Below, piece by piece: positions 48,511-57,763 of a stretch of DNA of 64,000 nt. Position 1 is the first letter of the stretch. Each line of letters opens with the position of its first letter. Origin of the DNA: Datura wrightii (taxonomy: Eukaryota > Streptophyta > Magnoliopsida > Solanales > Solanaceae); assembly GCA_035772735.1 (NCBI GenBank), contig JASDFA010000016.1:149246501-149310500 (forward strand). Direction: 5' to 3'. A program made the translations under genes and the position numbers. The notes beneath the pieces are model-generated. The model saw nothing but the letters and a program-made list of their open reading frames with translations. It made no database searches and had not been told where the DNA came from.

Positions 48511-49314
48511 AACATACCTGAGACTACATCTGAGGTTGACTGCCACTTTCTCTTGGTAACCTGTGCTGCTGAGATGGACAATTAGCTGGAGCTATTGATA
48601 CGGTGATTGGCGCACCAGCTCTACTCTCGCCCTGCTTGGCCGATGGGCAATTCCTGCGCATGTGTTTGGCCTCCCCACATTCGTAACTAGTGTCAAACCC
48701 TACCAAACACCATCCCACCTATGTTTTACCACATATCAGGCATGTTTACTAACTAGTAGGGCTGCTAGAGGGGTGGTCGGGGCATGACCACTCTGGTCAT
48801 CTCGCTTGGCTATAGGGCAATTCCTGTGCTTATGTCTAGAACGGCCACAATAGAAGCATAAATCTGAACCCACCATGAAATTTCCTGGTGGTTCTTCTCA
48901 CAGCACCCGCAAAGTGGGTAAGTAATCTCCCTAACCCGGGGCTTGTATCCCCAAACTTGAGCTAGGAAACTCTGACAAGGTTGAGAGCGACTCACACTAC
49001 TCGATCCTTGTTGAGAACTCTCCAAATCATCGGTCCTGGGCCTTTTTTCCTACCTTCTCCCCTTTAGACTCTCAATCCATACTTGAACCACCAAACATAG
49101 ATGGACTCCTACTCGTGAAGTCCTGAACCCTAGTAGATGCCGCCTTCTCAGTAGGGTTCACTGATGCGATAGTTATCTGGTTAGGCTTGGTGATCATGGC
49201 CCATATCATCACTCGGACTGCGGCCCCGAGTTATTCATCTTTACCTTGTCTAAATATAGGATCCATTGGGGTTGGTGGGGTTGGCTGACCTCTATTGTTT
49301 TTGGGAGAAGGCAT
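48511..49314 (-). pseudogene. C gag: N-terminus fused to doubled zinc knuckles
   Basis: The start ATG is the complement of 49312-49314 (MPSPKNNRGQPTPPTPMDP). The N-terminus runs through MITKPNQITIASVNPTEKAA and TRVQDFTSRSPSMFGGSS, then jumps to the linker ESSQQGSSS-like region, so the capsid is absent as in B. First knuckle region (48830-48930): CEKNHQ and CFYCGRSRHKHRNCP across a frameshift. Second (48640-48720): WCLVGFDTSYECGEAKHMRR, with the first cysteine changed to tyrosine or lost. It ends near DVVSGML. Confidence 0.75.
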
Positions 49315-49511
49315 GTTTTTGCACACGCGTATATCACGAGTTAGAGGAAATGGAGAGAGTTGAACTCATCGTACGAGATAGAGTCATAAAAGAAGGAAAC
49401 ATTTCCTAATCATCTTGTAGCCTCTTCGTTATAAGTGTAGAGCGCTTCAGCCATGAAAAAGACTCTACTTAACGTAGCTTTCAAACACCCTAGGACACTT
49501 CAAAACCTAAT

Positions 49512-49524
49512 CCTTTGATACCAA
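49512..49524 (-). promoter_or_regulatory. Initiator-Met PBS of C
   Basis: The - strand reads TTGGTATCAAAGG, close to TTGGTATCAGAGC, next to the 5' LTR. Confidence 0.75.
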
Positions 49525-49527
49525 GTT

Positions 49528-51768
49528 TGTCATGACCGAAACATAGGCCCGGATCAAGACACAGGACAAGGAGTCCCAAGAGAATCCAAGTCGACCCATG
49601 GCATGAACATACATCTAACTCCAATAAAATAAAGTGGAAGACTCAACATAATAAACATAGCGAAAGTCTAAGAATAACATACAATTTGAATATACAACAC
49701 GAGTCTATAGCTGAATACGATCTATTATCTGAAAAACCTTCAATTCTGATGAGTTGATGGGACAAGACCCCAACTAACTCTTTAAGTCTGAAACTGAAAA
49801 TACATAAACATGACTGAATGGAAAAAAGGGGCCCACGACAGATAAGGACTCACCAATAGAGACTGGATGCTAACTCTGGAAGTTGGCTAGAGACGAGGCT
49901 GATATTGAAGATCGGAGCCTGTATCATAAAATGATATAGCATAGAGTATGCGGTCAGTACATGGAATGTACTGAGTATGCAAGGTAAGTAAAACCACTAA
50001 AATAGGTAAAATCATTTAAAACATGCATAATATAAAACACAATTTAGATAAGAATTTGAGAGCAGGGCTTGCATGCTATTTTCTGAAATCATGATATGAA
50101 CATAACTAAACATCATAACTAAATCGAATGACCTAAGTTAAAATCTAGTGAGTGTAAGTAAAACTAACCATTGGGTCAAACCTACTTTAGAATATATATA
50201 TATATATATATATATCATGAATGATAAACATGCATAACTGAAATCTTGTGGAACAATAGGAGGATCGTCATATAGCCGACATTACCATGATAGAGATTAC
50301 GTGGTACCGACTATCACACTCAAGTGGGTACAGCCATCCAAAGCCTTGCCAAGACTAAGGATGATACCATGATATCGATATTAAGCTCAAGGCCCCTTAT
50401 GACAGAGCAAAGCTCCAAAGGAGGTCCCAAAGTCATCTAATCATACCTATGTTTGTGCGTAGTTATGAGGCAAAGGGTTGACTGACCCTTAGCCTACTCG
50501 GTGCCAAACACTACTCCCAAAAAAATCATTCATATAGTCTCCATCATTTTTCAACGAAGCTGACCATTGTCTATTGACGAAGCTGAATAATCACATACAT
50601 ATAAAATTTGAAATCATACATGAGGAGCCTTGGTTCAAATCATACCACAAGCTGATTAAAATTAGGGTCTAGACTCCAAAACCATGTGGTAAGCTAATTA
50701 ACTTAAAATCATAAATCATACTTGAACATATGGGCTTGCCCAAAACTTAAACATACTTGAAAATACTTAATTAACTTGAAAACATGATTGTAGACATGGG
50801 TAACTTGAAAACATGCTTTTCATCAATAATATCTCATCATACTTGAACATTCATAAAAAATTTCAACGATCATGAACTTCTCATGGATGGGCATTTTAAT
50901 TTGTAAAGCTTCAAAACATGATTATAATTTAAAACAATGTAAAACTTACCCATGAATCATAATTAAATAATAGAAACATGCTTAGATCATAACCATGGTA
51001 GAAACATAGGAAATTCATGCATTAGGTTAAAACCCCATAGGATCAACTATAGATTTTTATGAATTAGAGAGGGATTGGCATGGTTGTGAACAAATTCACC
51101 CATTCATAACCCTACATACCTGAAGGGATCTGATTCTATAACTTCTATGATTGCCCAAAGAACAATTGATGAAGAACCTTGAAGAATTAGCCTTGATCAC
51201 CCTCCCTAGACTTCTACTCTTGCATGCATGAATAGGAACGACTTAGAATAAATCTTCCCCTCTTAAAACCCACTATCCATATCTTAAAAAAGACATAGTA
51301 TAGGCCATAGGATCATAGAAATTATGGAAAAGCCCTTAGTAAACTCGCAGGAAAAAATAAATTGCTAGTCCTCACGAGGGACTAGAAGTGTCATTACTTC
51401 TGGGCACGAGTCGTTACCTCCAGCATTGAGTGCACTTCAAATTTTCCTCAAAGGGTCCCCCAATGGATCGTCATTGGTGACCATGACTCGTGGTCACCTT
51501 TTATGGTCCTCACTGCCCAGAAAATCCCCAACTCCTAGCCAATTCTGATCATGCTGACTGAACGAGTCGTTGGGTCTGACCACGACTTATGGTCATGCCC
51601 GTGGTGACCCAAAACCATGTTAAGTCCAACACTACACCACGAGTCACTTCATGACTCGTGGTCTACCCTAAGGGTCCAATAACAACCTATTCTGTGACCT
51701 GGTGCAGATTTTCCAGTTTTCTCCTTTTCAACACCCAGGTCTAGCCAAAAGACTTTTGGGGTATAATA
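49528..51768 (-). repeat. 5' LTR of C
   Basis: The LTR is 2241 bp, from TGTCATGACCGA to GGGGTATAATA. It shares with the 3' copy the palindrome position (variant TGATATCGATATTA, 50370-50383), the inverted repeat (51365-51385) and the (AT)n tract. The two LTRs look more alike than those of A or B, consistent with a later insertion. Confidence 0.9.
50192..50215. repeat. (AT)n microsatellite in C 5' LTR
   Basis: About twelve AT units at the same LTR position as 45018-45064. Confidence 0.9.
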
Positions 51769-51773
51769 GCGTG

Positions 51774-51990
51774 GTCTGAAGGATAGTCTTAGCTATGAAT
51801 AGGTTCCGGTTGAAATACTTAATCATCCAGTTTGGAAGGTAAGGAACAAGGAAGTAGATTCAGTAAAGGTTTTATGGAGGAATCAACATGTTAAGGGAGC
51901 TACGTGGGAAGTCGAAGCAGATATGGTAGCTAAATACCCGTATCTATTCCCTTTTGGTTCAGTTTCAACTTACGGTATTAGTTTCCTCCC
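51774..51990 (+). pseudogene. O chromodomain (right of C)
   Basis: It continues the frame broken at 44360. Readable in one frame after a one-base loss: LKDSLSYE, a TAG, then VPVEILNHPVWKVRNKEVDS, VKVLWRNQHVKGATWEVEAD and MVAKYPYLFPFG. The aromatic and tryptophan residues of the chromodomain core are kept. It ends 30-40 residues later without a clear stop. Confidence 0.85.
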
Positions 51991-52218
51991 TAGTAATCTA
52001 TTTAGATTCATGTTCAGTTCATGAGTCCTGGTTTCTTTCATGTCAATACATCTATATGTGATTCATGAATTCAATTTAGTTGTGTATTTCAGTACGGAGT
52101 TAGTCACTCCGTCAGTTTTCAACTCTAAATGTCAGTATTGGGTATGATAGTTTCTTTTCCCAACTTTTCAGTATGTTCATCCACATTCGAGGATGAAAGT
52201 TCCTAAGGGGGAAGATAT
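51991..52218 (+). other. O 3' untranslated region and polypurine tract
   Basis: The spacer contains the conserved blocks TCAGTCACTCCGTCAG-like (52090) and ATTCGAGGATGAAAGTTCC (52186). The purine run AAGGGGGAAGATAT (52205-52218) is immediately before the 3' LTR. Confidence 0.75.
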
Positions 52219-54374
52219 TGTAATACCCTGAAAAGCCCTAAGATCACACTCCAGGGTTGAAATAGAGAAAATAGGTATTTATACATTAGGTCACAGGACG
52301 AGTCATCCAGTGACCTATGAAGTGTACCATGAGTCATTAGGTGACTCGTGGAGTGAAGGGAGAGTTGGTTGGATTTTGTGAACTAGGGGTTGACCACGAG
52401 ACAAGCCACGACTCGTGATTAGGGCAAAAAGTCATGGAGTCAACCATGGTTAAGAGCTGGCATGAAGGTGGAAATTTTTGGCAGTTAACCCAACGACTCA
52501 TCACCACGAGTCATCCCTCAGGCAATGAGTCATCCGGTCTCTTTTTGGGACTGGCAGTATGACTTTTCCTGCAAAATTATTAAGGACTTTTCCATAATTT
52601 CTAAGTTCCTAAGAATTAAACTACGTCGTTTTAAGCTCAGATAAGTGTGTTTTAAGAGGGTCTCACTCATTCTAAACCTATCCCTATCCATGCATGCAAG
52701 CCTAGAAGTTCGTAAGGGTGATCAAGCCTAGAAATTGATCAATTCTATTTCAATTTCCTTTGGGCATTCGAGAAAGTTGAGAAATCAGAAGTACTTAGGG
52801 ATGTAGGATTATTAATGGGTGTATTCATCTACTCCCATGCCCAATTACTTCTCAAATTCATGGAAATCCTAAGTTGATGAATATATGGGGTTTTAACCAA
52901 ACTTGTAAATTCTCTAAGTATCTATCATGGCTATACTCTATTCATGTTTTTATGTTGAATTCAGATTTTTAGGAATCTTTTATAATGTTTTCAATTAAAA
53001 TTCATGTTTTCAAAGTTTTACAAATATGATGCCCAATTATGAAAGTTTATGAAAGGTTGAGATTATGATATATGTTTCCATGTATGATGTGATGTATATG
53101 ATGAATGTAGGATTTCGGATCACCCATGTTTATATCCATGATTTTGACTATCTTAAGTAAGTTTAAGTTTGGGAAAGACCATATAATCAAGTATGTTTCA
53201 TGATTTATTCAATGTGATGTTATTATCTTAACACGTGGTTTTGGAGTCTAGACTCCCAATTTTTATCTTGTGGTATGGTTTGAGCCAAGGCTCGTCATGT
53301 TATGTTATCATATTATGCATGTATATTATGATTCAACATCATTGCAAGACGATGGTTCAACTTTATTGAATAACAATGGAGAGCATATGCATGTTTCTGG
53401 GAGTAGTGTCTAGCACCGAGTAGGCTAAGGATTTGGTCAACCTTGTGGCTCAGAGTTACGTGCCAATGTAGGTACGTTCAGATTATTTGGGACCTCCCTT
53501 GTGAGCTTTCCCTACCCCAAAGGGCCTTCAGCTTGATATGGATAACATGGTAGCGTTCTTAGCCCTGGAAAAGCTTTGGACGGCTCTGCCCACTTGAGTG
53601 TAATAGTCAGGACCACGTAAGCTTATCGTGGTAATGTCGATTATATGATGAGTTGCCCGTTGTTCCTCATGATTTCAGTTATGCATGTTCATTAGTCATG
53701 ATATTATATTTTTAGCTGGTTTGGCCTAAATGTTCAGTTTTACTTATTAATAATAAGTTTTAGCTTTGGGTCATTCGATTCAGTTATGATATTCTGTTAT
53801 GTTTAAATCATATTTTTAGATAATAACATGCAAGTCCTACTCTCATAATCCTATGATGAAATATTTTATGATGTGCATGATTCCTGATTTTGCTTACTTA
53901 TTAGTTTTACTTATCTTTCATACTCAGTACATTTCATGTACTAAATGCATACTCTATATTGTATTATTTCATGATACAGGTTCAGAGAGTCAGGTTCAAT
54001 CCCGTCGTTAACCAGATCCTCAGAGTAGCATCTTCAAGCCAGAGTTGATGACTCCTCATACTTCGAGGACCCTTTTATCCAGCTTGTGTTCAGTATGTTC
54101 AGTTTTAGTTGTAGTCAGCTAGTGGGGGTCTTATCTCGTTAACTCGTTAGTATATAGATGTTTATCAGACATAGTGTGTTTTCAATTTTAGATCGTTGTT
54201 ATGTATTTAGATATTCAATGTTGTCAGATTTTCAGACTTTCGCTATTATTTATGATAGACCTCTGCATTATTGTGTTGACCTTTAAATGTCATGTTCCTG
54301 CCATGGGTTGACTTGGAGCTTCTAGGGGCTCTTTGTCCCGTGTCTCGATCTGGGCCTATCTTCGGGTAGTGACA
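52219..54374 (+). repeat. 3' LTR of O
   Basis: The LTR is 2156 bp, TGTAATACCC to GGTAGTGACA. At 52290-52520 there are at least seven GA(C/G)TC-centred motifs such as GACGAGTCAT, TGACTCGTGG, CGACTCGTGA and ATGAGTCATC in about 230 bp. Confidence 0.9.
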
Positions 54375-54812
54375 ACATCGCAGTTTAACCCTTCCAGTGA
54401 CTACCAGCACATGGTAGTGGATCTCCTCAGGACTAGATTATCCCTCTTATTTCAGTATTTGTCTTCAGATTAGTTTCAGACTTTGGAGTTAGCTAGGGAC
54501 TTATCCCAGCAGCTCATCAGTTAATAGAGGCTTTCAAACAAAGTTGTATTAGTTTCGACTTTACTTCTCAGAGTTGTTATAAAACTTGAGTATCTTTATC
54601 AAATATATCATTATACATAAAAGAATGTTTTACACTTCAGTTAGCTTACGCTCAATTTTATATTTAATTCAGATTATGTTAGTAATATGCTATGCCATGG
54701 GTTAACTTGGGGTCACTTATTGCTTTAGGCACTATGTTGTGTCTAGGGTGTAGACTCAAGTCATGACAACGTCGGTATCAGAGCATCAGGTTTAGGTGTG
54801 TCCTAGGGTTTC
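54375..54812 (+). repeat. LTR tail of the G subfamily with PBS and leader
   Basis: 54375-54768 aligns with the end of the P LTR (5515-5898: TTAGCTAGGG, CATGGGTTA, TTGGGGTC, CTCAAGTCATGACA). A PBS, TCGGTATCAGAGC (54772-54784), and leader sequence TCCTAGGGTTTC follow, cut at 54812 by the F LTR. It fits as the right part of the LTR broken at 37745, with about 340 bp missing. Confidence 0.7.
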
Positions 54813-56322
54813 TGATAACGCTCAAATTACACTATTCTTTATGAAGAAACATAAGCTATCGCTGTATCAAAATAAACATCCAAACGGATTTCGGGGCCGT
54901 ATTCCACTGAGACTAACAGGTAATATACACAAGTGTTATATGGAAAATTTAAATTAGTTAGCACCACACAACAGAAACAAAAGCAGTAAATATTGTGGGG
55001 GAAACTTGGTGTGAACAATATGGTATAGATTCTAACTCAGCTAATTAGATAGCAAAATAACCAAAGTTGTAGACAATAATGAGAGGGACTAGAGGTGTGC
55101 TGTAGATGATGTGCTAATTAAACAAGGCTATGCTAGATAATCTCATTATTGAATATTGTGTAAATAACTTTGGACAGGTGGGCATTTTATGCTTTTGAAC
55201 CTCATGAATGACTCTTTCTAGAGTTCTTTTGAACCAATAGACCTAATTAAATCAGCCCAATCAATATTGGATTAATAGCTACACTATCTCTAGCTATTAG
55301 TTATTAATTAGGAGTGTCAATATGGGGTTTGGCTTTGTCTAGCCCAACTCCACAACCTCACATCCATTTCCCCAATCAAATTCTCTCCTAATACCAATTC
55401 TTCTCTTTTAAGCTGAAATCAATTAAGAAAAGTAGACCCACATTTGCAACTATATATCATTAATTATAAATTGGAGAGAACATAACAGATTTACACTAAT
55501 TAAGCATTCATCACCACACACCTCGAGTTGATGATTTAGCTACTTATTGTTAAGAAAATAAAGACCATGTTCAATAATAAACTCATTGATTTCATTAATA
55601 AGAGAACAGAAAAATCAAATTCAAAAATATCTCTGCAACAATAGTGGTACCTTCTAAGGAAGAATATGAAGAAAAGAAAAAAAATATTCAACAATCTTCA
55701 CCAATAGAATTCTAGTTTCTTCCTCAGCAAAAGGAATGTTCAAAAAGCTAAAGTTAAGATCTGATATGTATATAGTACTTTCTTCTAGAATATATACAAA
55801 TATAGGGAAACCAATCTCCTCTTTTTCAGTGTTGGATGCAATTTCCCCTGCTCAGACTTTTTGGTACTTGTGAAAGTACCGGTGGTTCATTGCTTACATT
55901 CCGCGAACCAACGGTTGTCATCTCCTACTCCTTCAGTGATTTCCCGTACCATTAGGCGGTAACTTTGGGGATTCTCCAACCTTTAACCGCGCTACGCAAT
56001 TTTTTCTTCTTTGATCCAGCAGGTTCAAGCACCTGCAGGCGAGTTAACATACTAGTCATCGGTTAATGTCCATGACCATCGGTTGCTTTAGTTCCTAAAA
56101 GTAGTGGTCATCTGCGTTTGACCAGCATTTCACCAGTGTTCTCCGGTGGAGCGTCGGTTTTCACCTGATTTCCTCTTTTTACTCCATTTTTGCTATTTTT
56201 CTTTACATCAGATATCTGCACATAAAAAGGCAAAAAGGCATAAAATTCATCCAAATGACTTGAAAACTGAGCTAAAGGTCATGCTTAAGAGCCTAATGAG
56301 TTGGTTAATTACCAACTCATCA
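54813..56322 (-). repeat. 3' LTR of Athila-type element F
   Basis: The LTR is 1510 bp, TGATGAGTTGGTTAATT... hmm-free reading on the - strand: it starts TGATGAGTTGG at 56322 and ends GAGCGTTATCA at 54813. A hairpin lies at its start (56296-56320). An AT-rich, TATA-like region lies around 55755-55805. No coding sequence is seen in either strand. Only this LTR and 43 bp of F's interior are in view. Confidence 0.8.
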
Positions 56323-56365
56323 AACCCCCAAACTTGAACTATTGTTTGTTCTTCAGGGATTTAAA
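56323..56365 (-). other. Polypurine tract and interior remnant of F
   Basis: On the - strand GTTCAAGTTTGGGGGTT lies right before the LTR start. The same tract precedes the + strand LTR at 6218. The interior is cut at 56366 by the E LTR. Confidence 0.75.
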
Positions 56366-57763
56366 TGACTACACGCAAGTGCACGTGGTCGAACAAGTAG
56401 TAAAATGGCTGAAGTAAGCCAAGTATCGATCCCACAGGAACTGGACCAAGGTATTAATCGAATCAAGCGTTAGTGAACTCTAACTCTAGTAATGCAGACA
56501 ACAGTTTCAAGAAGATTTTAGGAGTTTGTTTCCTAATTTATACTAAACTAAAACAAATGTAAAAGTTGAGTCTGAACTATAGTAATGAGCATGTTGAGGC
56601 TACAATAACATGCAGGGAAGCAATTTATTTGTACAAGTCGGTTAATCTTTCCTTCGGTTGCTAGTCAAGAATTATTGTCTATGGAGTAAAACTCTCCTAT
56701 TTAACCCAACTTAAGAATCATGAACCTTCCACCTACATTTCTGTGATAAAAAGAAATTCATGTTCTAGCCATACGAAATCGATTCCTTAATTGACTAATA
56801 CGACTTCAAGATATATTTCTATTCTGAAGGTAAATCAATTCTCAATTTTCCCAAACCAAGAAGAGATCATATCCTACCAATTTAGAACTTTCCAATTTCT
56901 TTCTCTTTCGAGCAAAAACCGGATTTTTTAGATGTACATTAACATTGGCCAAACATTAATGCAGTAAGTACAAGAATTGATAGAACAACCATGGAAGAAA
57001 AGATGAAAAACCAAGATGATCAATAATTACATTCCACTACAAATGTTCTTAACCTCAGCAAGAAGGGAATTTAGCCACTCATTTATGGATTAAACATCAT
57101 CAAATTGAGTATAAATCATACAAACAATTGAAATAAAGGAGAAAGAGATAGAGAAGAACCCTAAGATTTTTGTCCCCTCAACTACCTGTAACCCACATCC
57201 TTGCTCAACTAAGTCAGAATAATTAAAAATAAACCTAAGTGTGTTATTTATACTAGTTGGAATTTTTTCCGGAATAACAAGCAATGTGTCACGGGGTGCA
57301 TCGCAGAGCACTGCCTCCGTGACACGGCGCAAACGCGGACCCTTACTGGAATCCGGTCCTCCAGGTAATTATGCCCAACGTGCCACGGCGTGCAAAGCGG
57401 GGCTTGGCCAACGTGCCACGGAGGCAACGCGGACCTCCACTAGAACTTGGCCAATTTTAATCATCCGGGGCAGAATGCCTCCGCGATGGCAGCGTGACAC
57501 GGCTCTATTGCGGAGCACCTTAATTTGTTGTATTTCCTTGGCCTTTTCCACTGCTTGCTTTCGAGTCCATTCCCAATTTCTCCCAACATGCATCTTAGCT
57601 TCCTCAAATTACATTTTTCCTGCAAAACAACACTAATCATGTTGGTTAGTATAAATTAACCTTTTAACTACAAATCACATGAGAATGTACAAATATCGAT
57701 AGATAAACAAGACAAAATGAAGCATTTGAGTATCACTTGGGCATATAATTCTGCCCAAGATCA
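56366..57763 (-). repeat. 3' LTR of E
   Basis: It starts TGATCTTGGGC at 57763 and ends GCGTGTAGTCA at 56366 on the - strand. A GTGTGGGGTAAG purine tract precedes it. It includes a hairpin start (57736-57759) and GC-rich modules at 57285-57510. It is similar to the K LTR. Confidence 0.85.

Larger units (their letters stand above)
44366..51768 (-). mobile_element. Non-autonomous chromovirus C
   Basis: C is 7403 bp with LTRs 44366-46586 and 49528-51768, inserted in the chromodomain region of O. The interior is only 2.94 kb. It has the same plan as B: Gag N-terminus and doubled zinc knuckle without capsid, the same non-coding replacement segment, a linker fragment and a chromodomain. The integrase core is almost fully deleted. 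Confidence 0.9.
37746..54374 (+). mobile_element. Chromovirus O (Del/Tekay-like), interrupted by C
   Basis: O has a 5' LTR lacking its first ~120 bp (37746-39756), PBS, gag, PR, RT, RNase H, IN, a chromodomain split by element C, a polypurine tract and a 2156-bp 3' LTR (52219-54374). Without C it is 9.2 kb, the usual length for this lineage. Stops, frameshifts and an RT active-site deletion make it non-autonomous. It is itself inserted in LTR G. Confidence 0.9.

Noticed and set aside
52290..52550. CRISPR-like or satellite array of short repeats
   Set aside because: The units are only ~10 bp, irregularly spaced and in both orientations, and the host is clearly a plant. Reported as a motif array in an LTR instead.
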